Assembly (NCBI GenBank): GCA_964406105.1
Contig: CAYOQK010000011.1
Span: 19,163 to 83,162, forward strand
Direction of reading: 5' to 3'
Source: WGAB01 sp964406105
Lineage (GTDB): Bacteria > Hydrothermota > Hydrothermia > WGAB01
Length of the DNA stretch: 64,000 nt
The position numbers and the translations under genes were made by a program. The notes under the pieces are model-generated. The model was not told the origin of the DNA. It did not search any database and worked only from the letters and a program-made list of their open reading frames with translations. This document shows positions 8,112 through 15,793 of this stretch, piece after piece. Every line of letters begins with the position of its first letter. Position 1 is the first letter of the stretch.

Positions 8112-9759
8112 GCAGGCTTATCTCTGGATTGGAGGGCGCCGCCTCCGGAGCACTTCATCGGCCCCCTCTCTAAACCCCTCCACGGGCCAACGTTTGGGCA
8201 TTGCCTGGCAAGCCGAGCCTCAGCACTTGGACCAGGCCATACAGGAGGCTCAACGGGCCTTTGAACGTTGGAAATCCCTCACCCCCGAAGACCGACGGCC
8301 CTGGTTCCGCCGCATGAAAATCCTGCTGCTGGAACGGGCGGAGGAACTGGCCCGGCTCATCGCCCTGGAACAGGGAAAACCCATCGTGGAGGCCTGGGCC
8401 GTGGAACTCCTGCCCACCCTGGGCCTTTTGACCTATTTGGAGCAAGAGGCCCCTCGCTTGCTTCGTCCGCAGCGGCTCCAACCCTTTGAACTCCTATTCG
8501 CAGATAAAACCCTGGAACTGCACCTGGAACCCTTGGGGGCTATCCTGGTCATCTCTCCCTGGAACTATCCCTGGCTTTTGGCGGCCAGTGCCCTCCTTTC
8601 AGCCTTGGCTGTTGGCAATGCTGTCGTGTGGAAACCCTCGCCCCTCACCCCTTTGGTGGCCGAAGCTCTGACCCAATGGATCCACGATGCTGGGGTTCCC
8701 GAGGGCCTGGTGAACGTCCTCCACGGCGGCGGAACCGTGGGAGCAGCCCTGGTGCAACGACCGGAGTTTCAACTGATCCACTTCACGGGGTCCACGGAAA
8801 CCGGCCGACGAATCATGGCCACCGCCGCACCCCACGTGACCCCCTTGGTGCTGGAGCTGGGGGGCAAGGATCCCATGATCGTGCTGGAGGACGCCGACGT
8901 GGAACGCGCAGCCCAGGGAGCAGTATGGGCAGCCTTGATGAACGCCGGACAAACCTGTAGTTCCGTGGAACGGGTGTTCGTACACCGAAGTCTATACACC
9001 GATTTCGTGGAGCGGGTGGTGCACCTCACTCGCCAGTTACGTGTAGGCAACCCTCTGGACATCCGTACGGATCTCGGCCCTTTAACCGCGGAGTTTCAAT
9101 GGCAAAAGGTGCATCACCACGTGAAAGACGCCGTGGAACGGGGAGCACAAGTGCTCACCGGGGGCGGGCGACCCAGAGGGCTGCCCACGGGATTCTTCTA
9201 TGCTCCCACCATATTGGTCCAGGTACCCCTGGAGGCCCCAGTGCTCCGGGAGGAAACCTTTGGGCCGGTGCTGCCCATCGTGCCCTTTGACACTGAAGCC
9301 CAGGTGCTCCGTTGGGTACATGCCGTACCCTATGGGCTCACGTGTTCCCTCTGGACCCGGGATCCTGAGCGGGCCCGGGCCCTGGTCCGGACCCTGCGGG
9401 CGGGCACCGTTACCCTCAACGACCACACCTTTTCCTACGCCGAACCCCGGGCTCCTTGGGGTGGCCTTGGAGACTCTGGCTTCGGCCGATCCCACGGGGC
9501 CCTGGGCCTTTTGGCCATGTGCCATGTGAAAACCGTGGCCTATGACTTCACCCCTCGTTCCCGCCAGCTCTGGTGGTACCCCTACGGGCCCACCTTGGCA
9601 GCGCTCCTTCGGCGAGCAGCCCCTGCCCTGTACCACCCCTCCCGCGTTCAGCGGGTGCGGGCTCTCCTGCACCTCATACGACGCCACTGGGGCGAACTCC
9701 GTGCGGGGCTCTCCCTGGCCAACTTGGCCCGCCGCGGGCTGGACTGGTTCCAACGGTAG
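8086..9759 (+). CDS. Aldehyde dehydrogenase (NAD(P)-dependent)
   Basis: 557 residues. The ALDH core shows the SPWNYPW motif with the oxyanion Asn, the cofactor motif HFTGSTETGRRI, LELGGKDP with the general-base Glu, and AGQTCSSVERVFV with the nucleophilic Cys. A C-terminal tail of roughly 60 residues rich in Arg and Leu (HPSRVQRVRALLHLIRRHW) goes beyond a soluble ALDH and may associate with membrane, as fatty-aldehyde dehydrogenases do. I chose ATG 8086, which overlaps the SDR gene by 26 bases; the frame is open further upstream but only inside the SDR gene. Likely substrates are medium or long-chain aldehydes (inference). Confidence 0.88.
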   Translation: MTPRKSVAEQAYLWIGGRRLRSTSSAPSLNPSTGQRLGIAWQAEPQHLDQAIQEAQRAFERWKSLTPEDRRPWFRRMKILLLERAEELARLIALEQGKPIVEAWAVELLPTLGLLTYLEQEAPRLLRPQRLQPFELLFADKTLELHLEPLGAILVISPWNYPWLLAASALLSALAVGNAVVWKPSPLTPLVAEALTQWIHDAGVPEGLVNVLHGGGTVGAALVQRPEFQLIHFTGSTETGRRIMATAAPHVTPLVLELGGKDPMIVLEDADVERAAQGAVWAALMNAGQTCSSVERVFVHRSLYTDFVERVVHLTRQLRVGNPLDIRTDLGPLTAEFQWQKVHHHVKDAVERGAQVLTGGGRPRGLPTGFFYAPTILVQVPLEAPVLREETFGPVLPIVPFDTEAQVLRWVHAVPYGLTCSLWTRDPERARALVRTLRAGTVTLNDHTFSYAEPRAPWGGLGDSGFGRSHGALGLLAMCHVKTVAYDFTPRSRQLWWYPYGPTLAALLRRAAPALYHPSRVQRVRALLHLIRRHWGELRAGLSLANLARRGLDWFQR

Positions 9760-9804
9760 CCCCACAGGCTCAAGACGGTACCAGCAAACCTCCAATGTTG
9801 GGCG

Positions 9805-9836
9805 TAAAATATGCAAACGTTGTGAAACGTTCACAA
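9805..9836 (+). promoter_or_regulatory. Promoter with a 17-bp palindromic operator
   Basis: TAAAAT (9805-9810) is a good -10. Ten bases on, straddling the expected transcription start region, is the perfect palindrome TTGTGAAACGTTCACAA (9820-9836). The half-sites TTGTGAA/TTCACAA resemble Rex and CRP-type sites, but the central spacer is one base shorter than the Rex consensus. It is followed directly by the AAGGAGG ribosome-binding site at 9837-9843. A repressor bound here would block transcription. Confidence 0.6.
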
Positions 9837-9850
9837 AAGGAGGTTTGGCC

Positions 9851-10138
9851 ATGAAAAAGCTGCTGCTGAGTGGACTTCTCGCGGGGTTTTTGCTGGCAGG
9901 TGTGGGGTGCCAGCAAACCGGCAACGTGGGAGACCTGCAGAACCAGGTGAAGGACCTGGCCAACAAGGTGGCCCAACTGGAAAAGGAGATCGGAGAACTC
10001 AAGGCCCAGGTGAGCCAATTGATGGGTGAGGAACGGGAAGAGGGCGAAGATTCTGAGGCTTATGAGCACGGCCAAAAGGAAAGCGGCACTTCCAAGGCCG
10101 GAACCCATCGTCCCCCTGCCCGTAAGAAAACCAAGTAA
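9851..10138 (+). CDS. Small coiled-coil lipoprotein
   Basis: 95 residues. The lipoprotein signal MKKLLLSGLLAGFLLAGVGC has lipobox AGVGC. It is followed by a heptad-like stretch (VKDLANKVAQLEKEIGELK and on), then an acidic patch and a basic tail ending PARKKTK. The layout is like Lpp-type murein lipoproteins, whose C-terminal Lys or Arg can be linked to peptidoglycan; that is inference. The ATG at 9851 has AAGGAGG 7 bases upstream. Short size and a strong RBS suggest an abundant envelope protein. First gene of a two-gene unit under the palindrome-bearing promoter. Confidence 0.7.
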   Translation: MKKLLLSGLLAGFLLAGVGCQQTGNVGDLQNQVKDLANKVAQLEKEIGELKAQVSQLMGEEREEGEDSEAYEHGQKESGTSKAGTHRPPARKKTK

Positions 10139-10152
10139 CCGGAGGTGATGCC

Positions 10153-10962
10153 ATGAAGCGTCTTTTGCTCGCCTTGACCATCGTGGGAATGGCGGCCGTT
10201 ACGGCCTGCGAACCCACCACCGAAACCACGGCCTTGCCGGCTCCGCAGAACCTTCGCATCACCGGCGTCGCCCACGACGGCACCGGCATCGTGCTGGAAT
10301 GGGAAGCCGTGGAGGGGGCTCACGGGTACAACGTGTACTTCAATGGTACCGTGCTGGGCAACACCGTGAACACCACGTACACTGTGGATTCCCTGATCGG
10401 TGAGTTCACCGTGGCCGCTGTGGACGAGAATGGAAACGCCGGCGAACGGGCCCAAGTGGTGAACAACTATGCGGTTACCGGCAGCGCCACCATCTACGAA
10501 CGGAGCCAAGAGGGGTGGTCGGGCTTCTATTGGGACCCCGACGGCTCTGGCCATACCATCAGTTTGAACGAACCCACCCAACTGGACTTCTACCTGGATG
10601 ACTTCACCTCCGGCAGTACCAACAACTTCCGGCTGCACCTGGTGAGCCCCACCTACAACTTCTTCGGTGGGGCCTTTGGCTCGGATACCACGTGGATGAG
10701 TGCTGATCCCCACACGGCACCGGCCGATTGGTTCCCCTCCGGTGAAGAGGTGGCCGAGGTGGCCCCGTACGACGATCCCGCTGATCCCCAAAGGGGTTTG
10801 GCACCGGGAGACGTGTACTTCATGGAGGTGGACGTGAACGGCGAGATCCACTACGCCTGGGTCAAGGTGGTGAACATCGGTGCCAACGAGGAAGAAGGCC
10901 GGCTGGACTTTGAGTTCGCCTTCCAGCCGATTGCTGGGTTTCGGGGTCTAAAGACCCGCTGA
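10153..10962 (+). CDS. Lipoprotein with a fibronectin type III-like domain
   Basis: 269 residues. Signal peptide MKRLLLALTIVGMAAVTAC with the lipid-attachment Cys at 19. Residues 30-95 look like an FN3 domain (PAPQNLRITGVAHDGTGI, LEWEAVEGAHGYNVYFNG, TYTVDSLIGEFTVAAVDENGNAG). The rest is Gly/Asp/Thr-rich beta sequence with no recognised family. It starts 14 bases after the upstream lipoprotein gene, with GGAGGTG before the ATG. A terminator follows. Surface-exposed or periplasmic binding role is inferred only from the architecture. Confidence 0.65.
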   Translation: MKRLLLALTIVGMAAVTACEPTTETTALPAPQNLRITGVAHDGTGIVLEWEAVEGAHGYNVYFNGTVLGNTVNTTYTVDSLIGEFTVAAVDENGNAGERAQVVNNYAVTGSATIYERSQEGWSGFYWDPDGSGHTISLNEPTQLDFYLDDFTSGSTNNFRLHLVSPTYNFFGGAFGSDTTWMSADPHTAPADWFPSGEEVAEVAPYDDPADPQRGLAPGDVYFMEVDVNGEIHYAWVKVVNIGANEEEGRLDFEFAFQPIAGFRGLKTR

Positions 10963-10987
10963 GTGCCAAGGCACAACGCCACGAAAA

Positions 10988-11020
10988 GGTGGGGCCGGCT
11001 TCGCCGGCCCCACCTTTTTT
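10988..11020 (+). terminator. Rho-independent terminator
   Basis: Perfect 12-bp GC-rich stem GGTGGGGCCGGC (10988-10999) and GCCGGCCCCACC (11003-11014), loop TTC, then six T (11015-11020). The preceding AAAA (10984-10987) makes it potentially bidirectional. The strongest terminator in the window. Confidence 0.95.
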
Positions 11021-11062
11021 ACCCCTCCAAAAACCTCCTCGTCCCAGGCCACCACGTCTCCA

Positions 11063-11091
11063 TTGTGTTCACCGCCTGGGGCCTGTACCAT
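11063..11091 (+). promoter_or_regulatory. Leaderless promoter of the rhomboid gene
   Basis: TTGTGT (11063-11068), 17-bp spacer, TACCAT (11086-11091), 7 bases, ATG at 11099. No Shine-Dalgarno sequence. Confidence 0.6.
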
Positions 11092-11098
11092 TCCAGCG

Positions 11099-11788
11099 AT
11101 GTTACCTTTGCGAGACGAAAACCCCATTCGTGGAACCCCCTACGTGACCTATGGACTGATCGTCCTGAATGTGCTGGCCTTTCTCTACGAACTCTCCCTG
11201 GGGCCACACGTAGGTGTGCTGTTCCAACGGTTGGGGGTGATCCCCTATGAGTTCACCCACCTTACGGATATCGGTGTGCCCACCCTATTCCCTTGGAATC
11301 TGCTCACCTCCATGTTCCTGCACGGGGGATGGATGCACTTGCTGGGCAACATGCTGTACCTGTGGATTTTCGGCGACAACGTGGAACTCACCTTTGGTCA
11401 TTTCCGGTATCTTCTGTTCTACCTGGCCTCTGGCCTGGCCGCCGCTCTGCTGCAAATCCTGGTGAATTGGAATTCCCCAGTGCCCATGATCGGGGCCTCG
11501 GGCGCCATCAGCGGTGTGCTGGGCGCCTATCTCGTGTTCTTCCCCGGAGCCCGGATCCTTACCCTGGTCATCTTCGGCTTCTTCTGGGACGTGGTGGCCA
11601 TCCCTGCCTTTTTCCTGCTGGGCTTTTGGTTCATTCTCCAGTTCTTCCAAGGCCTGTTGAGCCTTCCCTTCGCCCACGGGGGCGGGGTGGCCTGGTTCGC
11701 CCACGTGGGGGGCTTTGCCTTTGGCTGGCTGGTGGCCCGATGGTACCGGCGACGGCTCCGCCGTCGGTACTACGAGGTGTTCTTCTAA
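11099..11788 (+). CDS. Rhomboid family intramembrane serine protease
   Basis: 229 residues, mostly membrane-embedded with about six to seven hydrophobic segments. It has the rhomboid signatures: HGGWMHLLGNMLYLW (helix 2 His/Asn), GASG with the nucleophilic Ser at 134, and AHVGGFAFGW with the catalytic His at 202. It cleaves transmembrane substrates within the inner membrane. The start at 11099 is chosen because a -10-like element ends 7 bases before it and because it removes an unlikely 12-residue extension. The basic tail RRRLRRRYYEVFF is probably cytoplasmic. Natural substrates cannot be told from the sequence. Confidence 0.9.
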   Translation: MLPLRDENPIRGTPYVTYGLIVLNVLAFLYELSLGPHVGVLFQRLGVIPYEFTHLTDIGVPTLFPWNLLTSMFLHGGWMHLLGNMLYLWIFGDNVELTFGHFRYLLFYLASGLAAALLQILVNWNSPVPMIGASGAISGVLGAYLVFFPGARILTLVIFGFFWDVVAIPAFFLLGFWFILQFFQGLLSLPFAHGGGVAWFAHVGGFAFGWLVARWYRRRLRRRYYEVFF

Positions 11789-11792
11789 ACGC

Positions 11793-11822
11793 TTGGCAAA
11801 GGCGGTGAAATGGCCGTATAGT
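11793..11822 (+). promoter_or_regulatory. Promoter of the ether-lipid gene pair
   Basis: TTGGCA (11793-11798), 18-bp spacer, TATAGT (11817-11822). It leaves a leader of about 55 bases with GGAGG (11875-11879) just before the GTG start at 11884. Confidence 0.55.
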
Positions 11823-11883
11823 TGAGGGGTTACCGGGGATTTTTCAGGGCCACGATCGGATTTCTCGTCCCACGGGAGGTTGC

Positions 11884-13092
11884 GTGAAAGACTTTGATGT
11901 GATCATCGCCGGTGCTGGCCCGGCCGGAGCATCCGCAGCGAAGGTTCTGGCAGGCCGAGGGTTCCGGGTCCTCCTGCTGGAACGACAACGCACGGTAGCC
12001 CAGTATATCCCCTGTGCTGAGGGCATCTCTCGTCGGGTCCTTGTGACCTTTGAACCCGAAGACCCCCGTTGGATCGCTGCCACCGTAGATAAAGTCCGGT
12101 TTCTGGCTCCAGAGCAGGAAACCTTTGAGGTTTTAACCCCCAAAGTGGGCTATATCCTGGAACGAAAGGTGTTTGACCGCCATCTGGTGAATGAGGCCCT
12201 CTTGGCAGGAGCCGACCTTATCACCGGTGCCACCGTGACCCATGCTGAACGAACCGAATCCGGCGTCACCGTGTATTACCAGCACCAGGGACAGCAGAAA
12301 CACCTGGAGGCCCAACTGGTGATCGGTGCCGACGGTCCGGGGTCCGTGGTGGGTCGCAGTTTGGGGCTCCGTTTGGACCTGACGCCCAAGGACGTTCACC
12401 GGTGTCATCAGGTGCTTCTGGCGCATCCCAGCATTGAAGCCGAACGCATGGAAATCGCCGTAGGGCAAGGGGTGGCCCCGGGCGGATACGCCTGGGTGTT
12501 CCCTAAGGACCGAGGGCTGGCCAACGTGGGGGTAGGGATCCTGGGCGATGAGGCTCAAGCCCGGCGGTTCACTCTCCAGTTCATCGCTCAACGGTTCCCT
12601 GGGGGCAAGATCCTGGGCGAGTTGGCCAGTGTGGTCCCCACGGGTGGTCATCGTATGGATCTCGTGGGCGACCGGGTCATGGTGGTTGGGGATGCGGCCC
12701 GGTTGGCCGATCCCCTTTCCGGTGGCGGCATTCCCCAAGCCTTAGACTCCGGCCACATCGCGGGAGAGGTGGCCGCCGAGGCCCTGGAAAACGGTCGCTT
12801 GGATGCCCAAACCCTGGCCGAATATCCCCGCAGGTTTTGGAAAACCTACGGGCGGTACCAAGACCTCTCGGTGCGGCTCCGGGATTTCTACTTGGAACTC
12901 AACGATGGGGAACTGGCCTATTTGGCCCGATCCCTTAAAAGCGTGTTTGACGGTAAAATACTCACCACCCCAGACGCATTCTTCTTGGTTCGCCGGGCCC
13001 TCCTGGAACGCCCGGGGTTGATGGTGTTCCTGCTGCGAAAGGGGAGGAAGGCCCTTGTTGACTATCTACAGGAGCGTATTCTCGGCGGGTGA
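11884..13092 (+). CDS. Geranylgeranyl reductase family FAD-dependent oxidoreductase
   Basis: 402 residues. N-terminal FAD-binding motif DVIIAGAGPAGASAAKVLAGRG, a conserved PCAEGIS element matching the Cys-containing motif of geranylgeranyl reductases, IGADGPGSVVGRSLG, and GDAARLADPLSGGGIPQALDSG of the second FAD motif. In archaea these enzymes saturate the isoprenoid chains of ether lipids; in phototrophs the chlorophyll tail; others reduce quinone side chains. Immediate overlap (38 bases) with a GGGP synthase gene favours isoprenoid glycerolipids here. Start is GTG at 11884, preceded by GGGAGG. No other reductase gene is nearby. Confidence 0.85.
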   Translation: MKDFDVIIAGAGPAGASAAKVLAGRGFRVLLLERQRTVAQYIPCAEGISRRVLVTFEPEDPRWIAATVDKVRFLAPEQETFEVLTPKVGYILERKVFDRHLVNEALLAGADLITGATVTHAERTESGVTVYYQHQGQQKHLEAQLVIGADGPGSVVGRSLGLRLDLTPKDVHRCHQVLLAHPSIEAERMEIAVGQGVAPGGYAWVFPKDRGLANVGVGILGDEAQARRFTLQFIAQRFPGGKILGELASVVPTGGHRMDLVGDRVMVVGDAARLADPLSGGGIPQALDSGHIAGEVAAEALENGRLDAQTLAEYPRRFWKTYGRYQDLSVRLRDFYLELNDGELAYLARSLKSVFDGKILTTPDAFFLVRRALLERPGLMVFLLRKGRKALVDYLQERILGG

Positions 13093-13768
13093 AAAGGGGC
13101 TCCTGGTTCTCCTGGATCCCGACCGGTCGGACGATCACCATCTGGACCGGTTGCTTCCTCGGTTAAACGCTTCCCACCGGGTTCGTGCGGTGCTGGTAGG
13201 CACCAGCATCCTGATGTCTCCTGGACTTGACAGGTTCGTAGAAAGGGTCAAAAATAAGTGCCAGAAACCTGTCATCCTGTTCCCGGGGAGCGTGGTTCAA
13301 CTCACACCCAAGGCCGATGCTCTCCTTTACCTGGTGATGGTCAGTGGACGGAACCCGGAATTGTTAATCGGTGAACATGTGAAGGCCGCCCCCTTAATCC
13401 GGCACTACGGGTTGGAGGCCATAGCTACTGCCTACATTCTGGTGGAATCCGGGGCATACACGGCGGTGGAGTACGTGTCCTTTACCCGCCCGATCCCCCG
13501 GAATAAGCCAGAGATCGTTGTGGCCCATGCGTTGGCCTCGTACTACATGGGCATGAAGGCCGTGTACCTGGAGGGGGGATCTGGTGCCCGGGAACCCGTG
13601 CCTGTCCAGGTGATCCGGGCCGTGAAGGAAACCGTGCCCCTTCCCTTGATCGTGGGGGGCGGGCTCCGCAGTCGGGAACAGGTGGAAGAGGTTCTGGAGG
13701 CCGGGGCTGACCTCGCCGTCGTGGGGACCGCCCTGGAGGAGAATCCAGACCTCATGGAGGTGCTGTAA
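13055..13768 (+). CDS. Geranylgeranylglyceryl phosphate synthase family protein (GGGPS/PcrB)
   Basis: 237 residues, TIM-barrel prenyltransferase that would attach a polyprenyl chain to sn-glycerol-1-phosphate by an ether bond, the first committed step of archaeal-type lipids. Family motifs visible: LLVLLDPDRSD, LFPGSVVQLTPKADALL, YLEGGSGAREPVP, LPLIVGGGLRS for phosphate binding, and VVGTALEENPD. Archaea-like GGGPS also occurs in some Bacteroidota and other FCB bacteria, while Bacillus PcrB uses C35 chains; chain length cannot be read directly. The start is TTG at 13055 with GGGGAGG a few bases upstream, inside the reductase gene. Confidence 0.88.
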   Translation: MLTIYRSVFSAGEKGLLVLLDPDRSDDHHLDRLLPRLNASHRVRAVLVGTSILMSPGLDRFVERVKNKCQKPVILFPGSVVQLTPKADALLYLVMVSGRNPELLIGEHVKAAPLIRHYGLEAIATAYILVESGAYTAVEYVSFTRPIPRNKPEIVVAHALASYYMGMKAVYLEGGSGAREPVPVQVIRAVKETVPLPLIVGGGLRSREQVEEVLEAGADLAVVGTALEENPDLMEVL

Positions 13769-13789
13769 GTCCGAATTTCAAGGTGCAAC

Positions 13790-14455
13790 ATGATCAAACC
13801 CCAGGATGTGATTGCCAATCCAAGAGTGCAGTACATGATCCAAAGTGCCGATGCCCAACTGGCCGCCTTGGGATACACCGAGCACGGCTTACGGCATGTT
13901 AAACTCGTGGCCAAGCGGGCAGGCTATATCCTGCGGAAACTCAAGTACCCTCGTCGCACCGCCGAACTCGCGGAGATCGCCGGCTACCTGCACGACATCG
14001 GAAACCTGCTGAATCGGGAGCACCATGCCCAAACCGGCGGGGTGCTCGCATTCCACGTACTCACCGAGATGGGCATGCCCTTTGAGGAAACCATTGAGGT
14101 GGTCCGGGCCATCGGGAATCACCACGAGGAGGACGGTCTCCCGGCCACTCCTATCTCCGCGGCCCTCATCCTGGCCGACAAATCGGATGTTCACCGATCC
14201 CGCGTTCGTCCCTTGGGCGACATCCGCAGCGACATCCATGACCGGGTCAACTACGCCGCCATCTCCTCCCGGGTGGTGGTGGACACCGCAGGCAATCAGC
14301 CCAGGGTGTACTACGACATCAAGATTGACACCTCCATCGCTCCGGTGATGGAGTACTTCCAGATCTTCTTGTCGCGGATGCTCATCGCAGCCAAGGCGGC
14401 GAAGGTACTGCAGTGTCGGTTTGACCTGTACATCAACAAAACCAAAATGACCTGA
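13790..14455 (+). CDS. HD-domain phosphohydrolase
   Basis: 221 residues. Shows the HD superfamily metal ligands: HGLRHVKLV (first His), AGYLHDIGNLLNREHHAQTGG (the HD pair), AIGNHHEEDG, and ALILADKSDVHRSRVR (last Asp). A C-terminal segment after about residue 150 (VYYDIKIDTSIAPVMEYFQIF) is a separate small domain. Such proteins hydrolyse nucleotides or cyclic dinucleotides; the substrate here is unknown. It lies between the GGGPS gene and rho with short gaps, so it is probably in the same transcript. A weak AAGGTG precedes the ATG. Confidence 0.8.
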   Translation: MIKPQDVIANPRVQYMIQSADAQLAALGYTEHGLRHVKLVAKRAGYILRKLKYPRRTAELAEIAGYLHDIGNLLNREHHAQTGGVLAFHVLTEMGMPFEETIEVVRAIGNHHEEDGLPATPISAALILADKSDVHRSRVRPLGDIRSDIHDRVNYAAISSRVVVDTAGNQPRVYYDIKIDTSIAPVMEYFQIFLSRMLIAAKAAKVLQCRFDLYINKTKMT

Positions 14456-14474
14456 CAAAAGGGGGTGAAAACCC

Positions 14475-15791
14475 ATGGAAACCACCAAGGAGACCACCAA
14501 GGCGCTCCATGAGTTAACCCAGGCCGACCTGGAAAAGAAAAAGGTGGTAGAACTTTACGAAATCGCCAAGGAGTTGGAGATTCCCAACTACTCCACCTAC
14601 CGGAAGGCCGAACTCATTGAGAAGATCCTGGAAACCATCGCCGAGAAGTACAAAAAGGAGGAGCACCCTCCCATCCGGGAAGGGGTGCTGCAGATCCTCC
14701 CGGAAGGTTTCGGATTCCTGAGATTTTCCGAGTACAACTACGCCCCTTCGCCTGAGGACATTTACGTGTCGCCATCCCAGATCAAGAAGTTGAACCTCCG
14801 CACAGGCGATGTGCTACGAGGCGAGATCCGGCCCCCACGCACCAGCGAACGGTTCGCCGCCATGATCCGCATCCTCTCGGTGAACGGACGTCCTCCAGAG
14901 GAAATGCGACACCGCGTGACCTTTGAACGCCTGACCCCCTACTACCCCACCGAAAAGATCCGCTTGGAGACACCCGACGATCCGGACCTCTCCATGCGCA
15001 TCGTGGACCTGTTCGTGCCCATCGGCAAGGGCCAACGCGGGCTGATCGTGTCGCCCCCTCGGGCCGGTAAAACCGTCCTGCTCCAACAAATCGCCAATGC
15101 CATCGTGCGGAACCATCCAGAGATAGAACTCATCATCCTGCTGATTGACGAACGCCCCGAAGAGGTTACCGACTTCCAACGTCGTGTACCCGCTGAGGTG
15201 GTGTCCTCCACCTTTGACCAGCCGGCAGAACGCCACGTCCAAGTGGCCGAGATGGTCCTGGAAAAGGCCAAACGCCAGGTGGAGCTGGGGAAAGACGTGG
15301 TCATTCTTTTAGACTCCATCACCCGTTTGGCTCGGGCGTACAACGTGCTTACCCCCCACTCGGGCCGCACCCTCACCGGGGGCATTGATTCCACCGCCCT
15401 GATCAAACCCAAAAAGTTCTTCGGGTCGGCCCGCAACATTGAAGACGGGGGGAGCCTCACCATCATCGCCACCGCTTTGATAGAAACCGGGTCCCGCATG
15501 GACGAGGTGATCTTTGAAGAATTCAAGGGCACCGGCAACATGGAACTGGTGCTGGATCGCCGCCTGGCCGATCGCCGGATCTTCCCCGCCATTGACATCC
15601 ACAAGTCCGGCACCCGCCGTGAAGAACTCCTGCTCACCAAGGAGCAACTGAACCGGATCTGGGTGCTGCGGAAGATCCTCTCCGAGATGCCTACCATTGA
15701 GGCCATGGAGTTCCTGCTGGACAAGATGCGGCTCACCCGGAACAACGAAGAGTTCCTCAAAACCCTACCCCGCATGGCCTCGGAGGTATAG
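14475..15791 (+). CDS. rho: Transcription termination factor Rho
   Basis: 438-residue hexameric RNA helicase that ends transcription. N-terminal helical part with the KAELIEKI element, then the RNA-binding cold-shock-like domain (EGFGFLRF, DIYVSPSQIKKLNLRTGD), then the RecA-like ATPase with PPRAGKTVLL P-loop, LLIDERPEEVTDF and ILLDSITRLARAYN. GGGGGTG precedes the ATG. The length (about 20 residues longer than E. coli Rho) is ordinary. Active Rho would explain why few intrinsic terminators are seen in the window. Confidence 0.97.
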   Translation: METTKETTKALHELTQADLEKKKVVELYEIAKELEIPNYSTYRKAELIEKILETIAEKYKKEEHPPIREGVLQILPEGFGFLRFSEYNYAPSPEDIYVSPSQIKKLNLRTGDVLRGEIRPPRTSERFAAMIRILSVNGRPPEEMRHRVTFERLTPYYPTEKIRLETPDDPDLSMRIVDLFVPIGKGQRGLIVSPPRAGKTVLLQQIANAIVRNHPEIELIILLIDERPEEVTDFQRRVPAEVVSSTFDQPAERHVQVAEMVLEKAKRQVELGKDVVILLDSITRLARAYNVLTPHSGRTLTGGIDSTALIKPKKFFGSARNIEDGGSLTIIATALIETGSRMDEVIFEEFKGTGNMELVLDRRLADRRIFPAIDIHKSGTRREELLLTKEQLNRIWVLRKILSEMPTIEAMEFLLDKMRLTRNNEEFLKTLPRMASEV

Positions 15792-15793
15792 GG

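Noticed and set aside
9820..9836. Calling the palindrome a Rex site
   Set aside because: Half-sites match, but the central spacer is 3 rather than 4 bases, and no rex gene is in the window, so only a generic operator is called.
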